A DNA stretch of 64,000 nt from Streptomyces sp. Root1304 (GTDB taxonomy: Bacteria; Actinomycetota; Actinomycetes; Streptomycetales; Streptomycetaceae), in the NCBI RefSeq assembly GCF_001426405.1, contig NZ_LMEP01000001.1, positions 249,241-313,240 on the forward strand, read 5' to 3'. Made by a program: the position numbers and the translations under genes. The notes under the pieces are model-generated. The model worked only from the letters and a program-made list of their open reading frames with translations, did not search any database and was not told the DNA's origin. Each line of letters begins with the position of its first letter. Within the stretch, counting starts at the first letter, position 1. Below, one piece after another: positions 19,550 to 28,152 of the stretch.

Positions 19550-20170
19550 ATGACGGTCGGAACGCATGACACGCGTGGCACCGGCTGCACGGGCACGACC
19601 GGTGGGACCGACTGGACCGACTGGACGGACAGGACCGACAGGATCGACGGGACGGACACGACGGGGGCGGGTACGGAGCGGAGGACGCGCGGTACGGAGG
19701 AGAGGACCGGCCGGTGCGCGGGGTGCGAGGGCTGCGAGCCGACGCCCTGGGCGGACCTCGCCGCCGAGATGCGCCGGATCAAGCGCTCCGCCGAGCTGAG
19801 CTACGGGCAGCTCGCGCAGCGCACCCACTACAGCCGCTCCTCCTGGGAGCGCTTCCTCAACCAGAAGCAGCTGCCGACCCGGATCGCGGTCGAGCAGTTC
19901 GCGGCGGCCTCGGGACAGGACCCGCGCCCGCTGCTGATCCGCCTGGAACGTTCCCTCGCCCATGAGACGGCCGCGCGCACGGGGGTCGCGCGGACGGAGG
20001 CGCCGCTGCTCGAAGCGGTGGCGGCCGGGCACTCCGGCCGGGCGGCGGGAGGCGGGCGGGCCGAGCACGTCCCGCCGCTCCCGTCCTTCGGGCTGGTCGC
20101 GGTGGGGGCGCTGGTCGGCGGCCTGGTGACGCTGCTCGCGCGGGCCAACCGGATACGGCGACAGGGCTGA
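19550..20170 (+). CDS. HTH protein with C-terminal membrane helix, 206 aa
   Basis: Residues about 68-125 form a Cro/C1-type helix-turn-helix (DLAAEMRRIKRSAELSYGQLAQRT, YSRSSWERFLNQKQLP). A hydrophobic helix near the C-terminus (about 182-200, GLVAVGALVGGLVTLLA) would tether it to the membrane. The first 50 residues are a low-complexity Thr/Asp/Gly repeat (TDWTDWTDRTDRIDGTD) encoded by a short tandem DNA repeat, followed by a Cys cluster CAGCEGC. The start at 19550 has GGGGGAA upstream, but translation could begin later, so the repeat may not all be protein. Target genes are unknown; the ABC exporter upstream is one candidate. Confidence 0.75.
   Translation: MTVGTHDTRGTGCTGTTGGTDWTDWTDRTDRIDGTDTTGAGTERRTRGTEERTGRCAGCEGCEPTPWADLAAEMRRIKRSAELSYGQLAQRTHYSRSSWERFLNQKQLPTRIAVEQFAAASGQDPRPLLIRLERSLAHETAARTGVARTEAPLLEAVAAGHSGRAAGGGRAEHVPPLPSFGLVAVGALVGGLVTLLARANRIRRQG
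19604..19659 (+). repeat. Degenerate 9-10 bp tandem repeat within HTH gene
   Basis: Short units of the type GACCGACTG/GACGGACAG follow one another and encode the Thr-Asp-rich N-terminus of the HTH protein. Confidence 0.7.
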
Positions 20171-20190
20171 GGGGGCCGCGGGGCCCAGCC

Positions 20191-20290
20191 GGCTGCGTGG
20201 CCGGCCGGTCGCGGGGCTGCGGGGCTGCGGGGCTGCGTGGCCGGCCGGTCGCGGGGCTGCGGGGCTGCGGGGCTGCGGGGCTGCGGGGCT
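20191..20290 (+). repeat. 40-bp direct repeat with GGGGCTGC array
   Basis: Bases 20191-20230 and 20231-20270 are identical. The second copy runs into further GGGGCTGC units, giving five GGGG runs separated by CTGC (20253-20288), a consensus G-quadruplex pattern. It fills the gap between two convergent genes. Confidence 0.9.
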
Positions 20291-20349
20291 GACGTTCGCC
20301 TGGCCGCGGGAGGGGGCGCGTCCGTCGGTTCTCCGGTCGGCGCGGCCCC

Positions 20350-21579
20350 TCAGCCCAGGACCGTGTATCCCGCGTCCCGCAGCGCCTCCTCCACCTCCCG
20401 GCAGTGCTCCGGGCCCTTCGTCTCCAGGTGCAGTTCGACCTCGGCCTCCGTCAGGCCGAGCCGCGGATCGGTCCGTACGTGGCTCACGTCCAGGACGTTC
20501 GCGTCGGCGACGGTGAGCACCGCGAGCAGCGTCGCGAGGGCCCCCGGCCGGTCCGTCACCCGCAGCCGCAGGCTCAGGTAGCGGCCCGCGGCGGACATGC
20601 CGTGCCGCAGGATGCGCTGGAGCAGCAGGGGGTCGACGTTGCCGCCGGAGAGGACCGCCACCACCGGCCCCCGGAAGGCCTTCGGGTCGCCGAGGATGGC
20701 CGCCACCGGGCTGGCGCCCGCCGGTTCGACGACGAGCTTGGCCCGTTCGAGACAGAGCAGCAGCGCCGAGGAGAGCTGGTCCTCGGTGACCGTGCGGACC
20801 TCGTCGACGTACTCCCGGACCAGCGCGAACGGCACGTCGCCCGGCCGCCCCACCTTGATGCCGTCCGCCATCGTCACCGGTGAGTCGATCACCACGGGGT
20901 GTCCGGCGGCCAGCGACGGCGGGTAGGCGGCCGCGCCCTCGGCCTGGACGCCGATCACCCGCACGTCGGGGCGCACCGACTTCACCGCGAGTCCGATGCC
21001 GGCCGCGAGCCCGCCGCCGCCGACGCCCACGAGGATCGTCCGGACCTCCGGGCACTGCTCCAGGATCTCCAGGCCCACCGTGCCCTGCCCCACGATGACG
21101 TCGGGGTGGTCGAAGGGGTGGATGAAGACGGCGCCGGTCTCCCGCGCGTACTGCTCCGCCGCCGCGAGCGTCTCGTCCACGACGTGGCCGTGCAGCCGGA
21201 CCTCGGCGCCGTACTCCCGGGTCGCCGCCACCTTCGGGAGCGGGGCGCCGACCGGCATGAAGACGGTGGCGTGCACCCCGAGCAGCCGGGAGGCGAGCGC
21301 GACGCCCTGCGCGTGGTTGCCGGCCGAGGCGGCGACGACGCCCGCCGCCCGCTCCTCGGGCCGCAGGCCGGCGATCCGCACGTACGCGCCGCGCAGTTTG
21401 AAGGAGCCGGTCCGCTGGAGGTTCTCGCACTTGAGCTGTACGGGCGCCCCCACCAGCGACGACAGATGGCGGCTGCCCTCCATCGCCGTCACCCGGGCCA
21501 CCCCGGACAGCATCTTCTGCGCCCCCCGCACGTCGTCGAGCATCAGCCGGTGCAAGGGGTCTGGCCCACGGAAGCTCAT
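20350..21579 (-). CDS. ilvA: Threonine ammonia-lyase (threonine deaminase), 409 aa
   Basis: PLP-dependent enzyme converting threonine to 2-oxobutanoate for isoleucine synthesis or catabolism. PLP Lys lies in TGSFKLRGAY (about residue 60); SAGNHAQGVA, the glycine loop VGVGGGGLAAG and LSGGNVD are present. The C-terminal about 75 residues form an ACT-like domain (RVTDRPGALATLLAVL) typical of regulated forms. The start ATG at 21579 has no good ribosome site, so leaderless or weak translation is possible. It is divergent from the MarR gene. Confidence 0.93.
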   Translation of the reverse strand: MSFRGPDPLHRLMLDDVRGAQKMLSGVARVTAMEGSRHLSSLVGAPVQLKCENLQRTGSFKLRGAYVRIAGLRPEERAAGVVAASAGNHAQGVALASRLLGVHATVFMPVGAPLPKVAATREYGAEVRLHGHVVDETLAAAEQYARETGAVFIHPFDHPDVIVGQGTVGLEILEQCPEVRTILVGVGGGGLAAGIGLAVKSVRPDVRVIGVQAEGAAAYPPSLAAGHPVVIDSPVTMADGIKVGRPGDVPFALVREYVDEVRTVTEDQLSSALLLCLERAKLVVEPAGASPVAAILGDPKAFRGPVVAVLSGGNVDPLLLQRILRHGMSAAGRYLSLRLRVTDRPGALATLLAVLTVADANVLDVSHVRTDPRLGLTEAEVELHLETKGPEHCREVEEALRDAGYTVLG

Positions 21580-21725
21580 GACAGCAAGTCTCGCAGCTCA
21601 CGGCCCTGATGGCCGCCCGGCGGGCGGGGGCCGCAGCAGGTTTGCGCAGCCCCGGTACGGACCTCCCCGGGGCCGCGTACTCTGTCCCCCACCAACCGGC
21701 CCCCGCACGAGAGAGACCCACAGCC

Positions 21726-22277
21726 ATGCCCACATCTCAGGACATGACGACTGCGCTCGGCCCCGGTCTCCTCGACGCCCTCCAGCACCAGGTGGCCGTC
21801 TTCGCCCGGCGGGCCGAGCAGACCCGCCTCGGTGGGACCGGCCAGCTCCGCAACTCGATGGACCGCGCCGCCTATCTCCTCCTCAACCGGCTCGACCAGG
21901 AGGGTCCGATGGGCGTCAAGGCGCTCGCGGCGGGGATGGGCATCGACTCGTCGACCGTCACCCGGCAGGTCGCCCCGCTCGTCGACACCGGTCTGGTGAA
22001 GCGGACTTCGCACCCGGAGGACGGGCGGGCGGTCGTCCTCCAGCTGTCGCAGCGCGGTCTCGCGCGCCTCGAAGAGGTGCGTTCCTCGCGCCGCCAGCTG
22101 ATGGTGGAGGTCACCGAGGGCTGGACGCCGGAGGAGCGGGAGGCGTTCTGCACGCTGCTCACGCGCTTCAACACCGCGCTGTCGGCCCGGCAGTCGGGGC
22201 ACCCGGCGGGGAGCGGACCGTCCCCGGAGAGCGGGGCCCCGAAGGCCTCGGGAAGCGAGTCCGCGCCGACCTCTTGA
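21726..22277 (+). CDS. MarR family transcriptional regulator, 183 aa
   Basis: Winged-helix MarR fold: YLLLNRLDQEGPMGVKALAAGMGIDSSTVTRQVAPLVDTGLVKR is the recognition region, followed by the wing SHPEDGRAVVLQLSQRG (about residues 60-115). The tail after residue 155 is disordered Ser/Gly/Pro. ATG at 21726 has GAGAGAGA upstream. The neighbouring ilvA is divergent; small-molecule ligand unknown. Confidence 0.9.
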   Translation: MPTSQDMTTALGPGLLDALQHQVAVFARRAEQTRLGGTGQLRNSMDRAAYLLLNRLDQEGPMGVKALAAGMGIDSSTVTRQVAPLVDTGLVKRTSHPEDGRAVVLQLSQRGLARLEEVRSSRRQLMVEVTEGWTPEEREAFCTLLTRFNTALSARQSGHPAGSGPSPESGAPKASGSESAPTS

Positions 22278-22308
22278 CCCCGCCTCCGCGCTGCCCTCAG
22301 ATGAGGAG

Positions 22309-22803
22309 GTGGGAGAGCGCCGGAGCACCGCCAAAGAGGCCGAACGCGCCTACCGCACCCGGGAGTTCGACGCGTTCGTGGCCGGGACGGCGGGGCGGCT
22401 GCTGCACGCCGCGACCCTGCTGACGGCCGAGACCCGCACCCACAACCCGTACGCCCAGGCGCTGTTGACGGCCTCGCTGGCGCACACCTACGCGGTGTGG
22501 GGCCGGTTGCGCGACGAGGACCCGTACGAGCTCACCCGGTGCGATCTCGCCGCCCGCTTCGCGCGCACCGGGTGGCGGCACCACGGCGGCCGGGGCGTGC
22601 TCGCCGCCCTGCACCCGAGGGAGCGGCTCGTCGTCGTCCTGCGGCTGTACGAGGGGGTCGCCGAGGAGCAGCTCGCGGCCCTCCTCGGACTGCCCGAGGC
22701 CCGGGTGCGCGCCGTCTGCGCCCGCTCGGTCGCCGCGCTCGCGGCGGCGGCCCGGCGGGGAGCCGCCCGGCCGGTGCCCGTACGGCGGGAGCCGGCCGCG
22801 TGA
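22309..22803 (+). CDS. Degenerate ECF sigma-factor-like protein, 164 aa
   Basis: Residues 12-60 (REFDAFVAGTAGRLLHAATLL...AQALLTASLAHTYAVWGRL) resemble region 2 of SigE-family ECF factors. The C-terminal ALHPRERLVVVLRLYEGVAEEQLAALLGLP is a recognisable region 4 helix-turn-helix. Region 2 lacks the acidic DLxQ-type core contact motif, so activity as a sigma factor is doubtful. The GTG start is very close to GAGGAG, so the exact start is uncertain. Its stop overlaps the start of the next gene (GTGA), which suggests a functional pair. Confidence 0.72.
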   Translation: MGERRSTAKEAERAYRTREFDAFVAGTAGRLLHAATLLTAETRTHNPYAQALLTASLAHTYAVWGRLRDEDPYELTRCDLAARFARTGWRHHGGRGVLAALHPRERLVVVLRLYEGVAEEQLAALLGLPEARVRAVCARSVAALAAAARRGAARPVPVRREPAA

Positions 22804-23048
22804 GCCGGTACGAGGACCGGGAGGAGTCCGTCCGGCGGCTCCTCGACACCCCGCACCCGCCGGTCCCGGGCGATCTGGCGCACCGGGCGGCCGACCGGGG
22901 TTCCCGGCGGCTGCGGCTGGCCGGGAAGGCGCGCCGGGTGCTGTGGGCCCTGGGTGTGCTCGCCGTGCTGGCGTTCGTGGTGTGGGCGTCGGCGGTCCGG
23001 CCGTGGGAGGTCCCGCCGGCGACGACTCCGCCGCTCGAAGGCTGGTGA
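22800..23048 (+). CDS. Small membrane protein coupled to the sigma-like gene, 82 aa
   Basis: The GTG at 22800 overlaps the preceding stop. The protein has a charged N-terminus (VSRYEDREESVRRLLDTPHPPVP), one transmembrane helix (about residues 47-65) and a short Pro-rich outer tail. Size and coupling recall a reduced anti-sigma factor, but there is no zinc-binding HxxxCxxC motif. Confidence 0.75.
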   Translation: MSRYEDREESVRRLLDTPHPPVPGDLAHRAADRGSRRLRLAGKARRVLWALGVLAVLAFVVWASAVRPWEVPPATTPPLEGW

Positions 23049-23091
23049 GCACGGGCTTAACCTGGGAGAAGCAGAGGGTCAGGAGGTCGAC

Positions 23092-23283
23092 ATGACCAGG
23101 AAAGCGACGGACTGCCGGGACACCCCCAGCGTGTCGAACTGCTCGCTCTACATCTCGGGCGAGGAGGAGGAAGTGGTCCGGGCGGCCGCCGAGCACATGG
23201 TCTCCGTCCACGAGCACGAGGACAGCCCCGCGATGCGGGACGAGATCCGCGCCAGTCTGAAGGACCCGGTACCCGGCTCGTGA
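23092..23283 (+). CDS. DUF1059 family small protein, 63 aa
   Basis: MTRKATDCRDTPSVSNCSLYISGEEEEVVRAAAEHMVSVHEHED has the Cys/His spacing and length of DUF1059 proteins, which may bind metal. An ideal AGGAGG lies 6 nt before the ATG. Function unknown. Confidence 0.88.
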   Translation: MTRKATDCRDTPSVSNCSLYISGEEEEVVRAAAEHMVSVHEHEDSPAMRDEIRASLKDPVPGS

Positions 23284-23359
23284 CGGGCGAGGGCCCCGGA
23301 GGCCCCCGCGCGGGACGCCGGACGCCCCCGGCGGGGACGCCCGGCCGTAGCCGTACGGA

Positions 23360-24514
23360 CTAGCCCAGCGCCTGGCGCAGGTCCGCGAGCAGGTCGTCGA
23401 CGTTCTCGATGCCCACCGAGAGGCGGACGAGGTCGGCGGGGACCTCCAGGGCGGAGCCCGCGACGCTCGCGTGGGTCATCCGGCCCGGGTGCTCGATGAG
23501 GGACTCCACGCCGCCGAGGGACTCGCCGAGCGTGAACAGCTTCGCGCGGTTGCAGACCTCGACGGCCGCCTCCTCGCCGCCCTCCACGCGGAAGGAGATC
23601 ATGCCGCCGAAGGAGCGCATCTGCTTGGCCGCGACCTCGTGGCCCGGGTGCTCCGGGAGGCCCGGGTAGAGGACCTGGGTGACCTTCGGGTGCTGGGTGA
23701 GCATCTCGACGATCTTCCCGGCGTTCTCGCTGTGCCGGTCCATGCGGACCGCGAGGGTCTTGATGCCGCGCAGCACGATCCACGAGTCGAAGGGGCCGGC
23801 GACCGCGCCCATCGCGTTCTGGTGGTAGGCCAGTTCCTCGCCGAGCGCCTCGTCGGCGGTGACGAGCGCGCCGCCGACGACGTCGGAGTGGCCGCCCATG
23901 TACTTGGTGAGGGAGTGCACGACGACGTCCGCGCCGAGTGCCAGCGGCTGCTGGAGGTACGGCGAGGCGAAGGTGTTGTCGACGACGAGCTTCACGCCGG
24001 CCTGGCGGGCGACGCCCGCGACGGCCTCGATGTCGGTGATGCCGAGGAGCGGGTTCGAGGGGGTCTCGACCCAGATCAGCTTCGTGCGGTCGTTGACGGC
24101 GGCACGCACCGCGTCGATGTCGGAGGTGTCCGCCACCGAGAAGTCGACGCCCCAGCGCTGCACGACCTTGGCGAACAGCCGGAACGTGCCGCCGTAGGCG
24201 TCGTTCGGGATGACCACGTGGTCGCCGGGCGCGAGGAGCGTGCGCAGCAGGCAGTCCTCGGCGGCCAGGCCGGAGGCGAAGGCGAGACCGCGCCGGCCGC
24301 CCTCCAGGGCCGCCAGGTTCTCTTCGAGCGCGGTACGGGTGGGGTTGGCGCTGCGGCTGTACTCGTAACCGCCGCGCAGCCCGCCCACGCCGTCCTGCTT
24401 GTAGGTGGACACCTGGTAGATGGGCGGGACGACCGCGCCGGTCAGCGGGTCGGCGGTGTTGCCCGCGTGGATCGCGCGGGTCTCGAAGCTCTGAGGGGAG
24501 TGCTGGTCGCTCAT
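23360..24514 (-). CDS. metB: Cystathionine gamma-synthase, 384 aa
   Basis: PLP enzyme of transsulfuration that joins O-acyl-homoserine and cysteine. Visible motifs are YEYSRSANPTRTALEENLAALEGG, DAYGGTFRLF, VVDNTFASPYLQQPL and the PLP Lys in HSLTKYMGGHSDVVGG (about residue 208). The family also includes cystathionine gamma-lyase, so the direction of the reaction is inferred. TACGCT lies 8 nt upstream of ATG at 24523-24528 with no Shine-Dalgarno site, suggesting a leaderless transcript. Confidence 0.93.
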   Translation of the reverse strand: MSDQHSPQSFETRAIHAGNTADPLTGAVVPPIYQVSTYKQDGVGGLRGGYEYSRSANPTRTALEENLAALEGGRRGLAFASGLAAEDCLLRTLLAPGDHVVIPNDAYGGTFRLFAKVVQRWGVDFSVADTSDIDAVRAAVNDRTKLIWVETPSNPLLGITDIEAVAGVARQAGVKLVVDNTFASPYLQQPLALGADVVVHSLTKYMGGHSDVVGGALVTADEALGEELAYHQNAMGAVAGPFDSWIVLRGIKTLAVRMDRHSENAGKIVEMLTQHPKVTQVLYPGLPEHPGHEVAAKQMRSFGGMISFRVEGGEEAAVEVCNRAKLFTLGESLGGVESLIEHPGRMTHASVAGSALEVPADLVRLSVGIENVDDLLADLRQALG

Positions 24515-24586
24515 GGGTCAGGAGCGTAGTCCCGAGCGGACCCCGCCGCCGCGATCGTCTCATCCGGTGTCCTGGACAATGGACAC

Positions 24587-25693
24587 ATGGAGATTCTCTG
24601 GTTCCTGATCGCCCTCGGCCTGCTGTTCGGTGTCCTCGGCCCCTACCTGCTGCGCCGCCGCGCCGGCGGGATCCGTCAGGTCGCGCCGGACGCGCCGGAC
24701 GCGGCGGACCCGGACGCGTACGGATTCGCTCGCCAGGAGGAGCTGGACGTACGGCTCCCGGGCGCGGACGACGAGCTCCTGCACGTCCTCGACGTCGTCC
24801 AGGCCACCCAGGACTGGCGGGCGGCCTCGCGGCTGCTCGACGCCACCGACAAGGACGGCGAGGTGCGCTGGCAGCGCGTCCAGGCCTTCGCGGGCGCCGC
24901 GTCGCTGGAGCTCCAGCGGCGGCCGGGCGTCGGCGGGGCGTGGCTGCGGGCCTGGCGGGCGGAGTCCCCGAAGGACGCGGGCGGCGCGGCCGTGCACGCG
25001 GAGTTCCTGGTGCAGCAGGCGTGGCGGTCGTCGGCGGCCGGTACGGACGACTTCCGGATCATCCTGGAGGAGGCGCTGAAGGTCTCCGAGGAGGCGGCGC
25101 TGCTCGCGCCGGGCGACCCGGTCCCGTACATCACGCAGCTGGCCGTGGCGCGCGGTCTGGGCTACGGCCACGAGCAGTTCGACCAGGTGTGGGCGAAGGT
25201 CATCGACCGGGCGCCGCAGCACATGGGGGCGCACCTCGCGGCGCTGCACTACTGGTGCGAGAAGTGGCACGGTTCGCGCGAGGAGGCCGACCACTTCGCG
25301 ACGACGGCCGCGGCGCGCGCCCCGCGGGGTTCGCTGCTGGCCGCGCTGCCGCTGTTCGCGGTCCACGAGCACGTGCCGGACATGGTGCTGGTGCAGGACT
25401 TCTTCCGTACGGCGGTGGTGTCGAAGGCGATGGACGGCGCGCTGTACGCGGTGCACTCGGCCCGGCCCGACGACCCGATGCTGGCGCACGTGCGCCATCT
25501 GCTCGTCTGGTTCCTGGTGCGGTCGCAGCGCTGGTCGGAGGCCATGCACCAGCTGGTGCGGGTCGACGGGCACGTGGGCGCGGTGCCGTGGACGCTGAGC
25601 GCGGACCCGGCGGCGGAGTACACGGTGTTCCGGAACCTGGCGGTGGCGGGCTACGAGGCGAACGGCGGCAGCCCGGCGACGCTGCCGCGCTGA
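24587..25693 (+). CDS. Conserved actinobacterial membrane-anchored protein, 368 aa
   Basis: An N-terminal transmembrane helix (MEILWFLIALGLLFGVLGPYLL) is followed by a soluble alpha-helical domain. Some helices look TPR-like (ILEEALKVSEEAALLAPGDPVPYITQL). I recognise it only as a conserved neighbour of metB and msrA. GACAAT at 24575-24580, 6 nt before ATG, and no ribosome site suggest a leaderless message. The last codons (NGGSPATLPR) and the stop lie inside the first unit of a tandem repeat. Confidence 0.85.
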   Translation: MEILWFLIALGLLFGVLGPYLLRRRAGGIRQVAPDAPDAADPDAYGFARQEELDVRLPGADDELLHVLDVVQATQDWRAASRLLDATDKDGEVRWQRVQAFAGAASLELQRRPGVGGAWLRAWRAESPKDAGGAAVHAEFLVQQAWRSSAAGTDDFRIILEEALKVSEEAALLAPGDPVPYITQLAVARGLGYGHEQFDQVWAKVIDRAPQHMGAHLAALHYWCEKWHGSREEADHFATTAAARAPRGSLLAALPLFAVHEHVPDMVLVQDFFRTAVVSKAMDGALYAVHSARPDDPMLAHVRHLLVWFLVRSQRWSEAMHQLVRVDGHVGAVPWTLSADPAAEYTVFRNLAVAGYEANGGSPATLPR

Positions 25694-25758
25694 ACGGCGG
25701 CAGCCCCCGGCGACGCTGCCACGCTGAACAGCGGCAGCCCGGCGACGCTGCCGCGCCG
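25661..25758 (+). repeat. Three hairpin-forming tandem repeats across a stop codon
   Basis: Units of 32-34 bp occupy 25661-25692, 25693-25726 and 25727-25758. Each contains GCGGCAGC and GCTGCCGC or a one-base variant, so each can fold as a hairpin. The TGA at 25691-25693 that ends the 368-aa protein is in the first unit junction. Confidence 0.85.
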
Positions 25759-25809
25759 AGGAGGACCGGAGCCCGTGCGGGACGGGGCCGGTGAGAGCCG
25801 TGCGGGGCG

Positions 25810-25837
25810 GGGCCGGAAGGGGAATCCCTTCCGGCCC
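25810..25837 (+). terminator. Terminator upstream of msrA
   Basis: A 12-bp perfect stem (25810-25821 with 25826-25837) with GAAT loop is followed by TTCCTTGTTGT. Confidence 0.85.
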
Positions 25838-25880
25838 TTCCTTGTTGTGACCACTGCCGACCGTCGAGGAGAGATGCAGC

Positions 25881-26546
25881 ATGTTCCTGTCCCGCACCCC
25901 CGTCCTCCCCACCCCCGAGCAGGCCCTGCGCGGCCGCGCCGAGCCGGAGTTCGCCGTTCCCGAGCGTCACACCGTCCTCGGCAACCCGCTCGTCGGCCCG
26001 TACCCGGAGGGCCTGGAGGTCGCCGACTTCGCCCTCGGCTGTTTCTGGGGCGCGGAGCGCAAGTTCTGGCAGACCGAAGGCGTCTGGACGACCCTGGTCG
26101 GCTACCAGGGCGGCCTGACGCCGAACCCGGCGTACGAGGAGGTCTGCTCGGGCCTGACCGGCCACACCGAGGCCGTCCGGGTCGTGTTCGACCCGTCGAA
26201 GGTCTCGTACGAGAGCCTCCTGAAGCTGTTCTGGGAGTCGCACGACCCGACGCAGGGCTTCCGCCAGGGCAACGACGTGGGCACCCAGTACCGCTCGGCG
26301 GTCTACACCCACACACCGGCCCAGGCGGCGACGGCCGAGTCCTCCCGCGAGGCCTACCAGCGGGTCCTGACGGGCTCGGGCTACGGCACGATCACCACCG
26401 AGATGCTGCCGGCCGACGACACCCGCCCCTTCTACCCGGCGGAGCCGTACCACCAGCAGTACCTGGACAAGAACCCGGCGGGCTACTGCGGCATCGGCGG
26501 CACGGGCGTCTCCTGCCCGATCGGCGTCGCGAAGGCCGACGACTGA
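25881..26546 (+). CDS. msrA: Peptide-methionine (S)-S-oxide reductase, 221 aa
   Basis: Repairs methionine sulfoxide in proteins. The catalytic Cys is in [10 protein letters not shown] (about residue 54), with [30 protein letters not shown] and the C-terminal [12 protein letters not shown] holding recycling cysteines. GAGGAGAGA precedes ATG. Its 3' end overlaps the convergent DUF1330 gene by 64 bp. Confidence 0.96.
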   Translation: MFLSRTPVLPTPEQALRGRAEPEFAVPERHTVLGNPLVGPYPEGLEVADFALGCFWGAERKFWQTEGVWTTLVGYQGGLTPNPAYEEVCSGLTGHTEAVRVVFDPSKVSYESLLKLFWESHDPTQGFRQGNDVGTQYRSAVYTHTPAQAATAESSREAYQRVLTGSGYGTITTEMLPADDTRPFYPAEPYHQQYLDKNPAGYCGIGGTGVSCPIGVAKADD

Positions 26547-26878
26547 CGGACGGCGGCCGCTTTCGCCGCCGGGTCGTAGCCCTCCGGGACTCCGTCGATC
26601 AGGAGGAGGTCGCCGGGCATGTGCCGGGTGCGGAGGGGCAGGAGGGCCTGGTAGGCCTCCGAGTCGTACCAGGCGCGGGCGTCCTCGTACGACGGGAAGG
26701 CGACGACGACGAGGCCGCCGGGCCAGCTGCCCTCGCGGACCTCGCGCGCGGGGGCTCCGTGGACGAGGAACCGGCCTCCGAAGGGGTCCAGGGTGGACTG
26801 GACCCGCTCCATGTAGGTCAGGACCTCCTCGTGGAGGACGGGCGTCGGGTGCAGGTTCGCCATCGCGTAAGCGGTCAT
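26483..26878 (-). CDS. DUF1330 family protein, 131 aa
   Basis: Residues 1-95 ([58 protein letters not shown]) are the DUF1330 ferredoxin-like fold. The extra C-terminal about 25 residues are encoded antisense to msrA and look unconserved. CACGCT, one base from TANNNT, lies 6 nt before the ATG and there is no ribosome site. No reaction is assigned to the family. Confidence 0.85.
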   Translation of the reverse strand: MTAYAMANLHPTPVLHEEVLTYMERVQSTLDPFGGRFLVHGAPAREVREGSWPGGLVVVAFPSYEDARAWYDSEAYQALLPLRTRHMPGDLLLIDGVPEGYDPAAKAAAVRQSSAFATPIGQETPVPPMPQ

Positions 26879-26970
26879 GGGAACAGCGTGCCGGGGCACG
26901 GCGTCCGGGTCGATTACCCCGGACGTCATGCCCCGGTCCCGCCTCCGTGTGCCCCGGCCGCCGCCGGCCG

Positions 26971-28023
26971 TCAGATCGTCGACGTGTCGATCACGAAGCG
27001 GTAGCGGACGTCGCTCGCGATGACGCGTTCGTACGCCTCGTTGATCTGGTCCGCGCGGATCACCTCGATCTCGGCGCCCAGCCCGTGCGCGGCGCAGAAG
27101 TCGAGCATCTCCTGCGTCTCGGCGATGCTGCCGATCATCGAGCCCGCGAGGGTCTTGCGGCCGCCGATCAGGGAGAAGAGGCCGATCTTGACGGGCTCCT
27201 CGGGGGCGCCCACGTTCACCAGGGTGCCGTCCGTCTTCACCAGGCGCAGGTAGGCGTCGAAGTCCAGCGGCGCCGAGACCGTGGAGATCACCAGGTCGAA
27301 GGTGCCGGCGAGCTTCGTGAAGGTCTCCGGGTCGCCGGTCGCGTGGAAGTGGTCGGCGCCCAGCTTCAGGCCGTCCTCCTGCTTGCGGAGCGACTGGCTG
27401 AGGACGGTCACCTCGGCGCCCAGCGCGTGGGCGATCTTGACGCCCATGTGGCCGAGGCCGCCGAGGCCGACGATCGCGACCTTCTTGCCGGGGCCGGCCT
27501 GCCAGTGGGCGAGCGGCGAGTAGAGGGTGACGCCGGCGCAGAGCAGCGGGGCGGCCTCGTCGAGGCCGATGCCCTCGGGGATGCGCAGGGTGTAGTTCTC
27601 GTCGACGACGATGTGGGTGGAGTAGCCGCCGTAGGTGGGCTCGCCGTTCGTGTCGAGGGCGTTGTACGTGCCGGTCCCGCCGGTGACGCAGTACTGCTCC
27701 AGGCCGCGCAGGCAGTATTCGCACTCCCGGCAGGAGTCGACGAAGCAGCCGACGCCGACCCGGTCGCCGACCGCGAACTTCGTGACGCCGGGGCCGACCT
27801 CGGCGACGATTCCGGCGATCTCGTGGCCGGGGACCATCGGGAAGATGCCCTCGCCCCAGCCGTCGCGGGCCTGGTGGATGTCGGAGTGGCAGATGCCGGC
27901 GTACTTGATGTCGATGAGGACGTCGTGCTCGCCGACGGCCCGGCGCGGCACGGTGGTGCGCTCCAGGGGGGCGTTGGCGGCGGGTGCGGCGTAGGCGGGG
28001 ACGGTCGTCACGTTCGTGGTCAT
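26971..28023 (-). CDS. Zinc-dependent NAD(P) alcohol dehydrogenase, 350 aa
   Basis: Medium-chain dehydrogenase of the cinnamyl/AdhC type. Catalytic zinc ligands are in AGICHSD (Cys) and VPGHEIAG (His). The structural zinc loop is DSCRECEYC...QYC. The Rossmann motif is [11 protein letters not shown] (about residue 178). It probably reduces aldehydes; substrate not assignable. ATG at 28023 fits family length. It is divergent from the MmyB-type regulator and shares a direct-repeat operator candidate with it. Confidence 0.92.
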   Translation of the reverse strand: MTTNVTTVPAYAAPAANAPLERTTVPRRAVGEHDVLIDIKYAGICHSDIHQARDGWGEGIFPMVPGHEIAGIVAEVGPGVTKFAVGDRVGVGCFVDSCRECEYCLRGLEQYCVTGGTGTYNALDTNGEPTYGGYSTHIVVDENYTLRIPEGIGLDEAAPLLCAGVTLYSPLAHWQAGPGKKVAIVGLGGLGHMGVKIAHALGAEVTVLSQSLRKQEDGLKLGADHFHATGDPETFTKLAGTFDLVISTVSAPLDFDAYLRLVKTDGTLVNVGAPEEPVKIGLFSLIGGRKTLAGSMIGSIAETQEMLDFCAAHGLGAEIEVIRADQINEAYERVIASDVRYRFVIDTSTI

Positions 28024-28070
28024 GGGTACGAGCCTGCCGGATCGTTTCCTTCTCACCCAGCCCCCTGCCT

Positions 28071-28098
28071 TGCCTACGACCGGTGTGCCTACCACTGG
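28071..28098. promoter_or_regulatory. Direct-repeat operator candidate between ADH and regulator
   Basis: TGCCTACGACCGG (28071-28083) is repeated as TGCCTACCACTGG (28086-28098). The 15-bp period and position in a 129-bp divergent gap suit binding by the adjacent regulator. Confidence 0.5.
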
Positions 28099-28152
28099 CA
28101 GGGACAGGAACAGTCGTCCGTCCGGCCCGGCGGCCTGGGATAATCGGGACGC

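Noticed and set aside
20191..20290. CRISPR array
   Set aside because: Contiguous 40-bp duplication with no spacers and no cas genes in the window.
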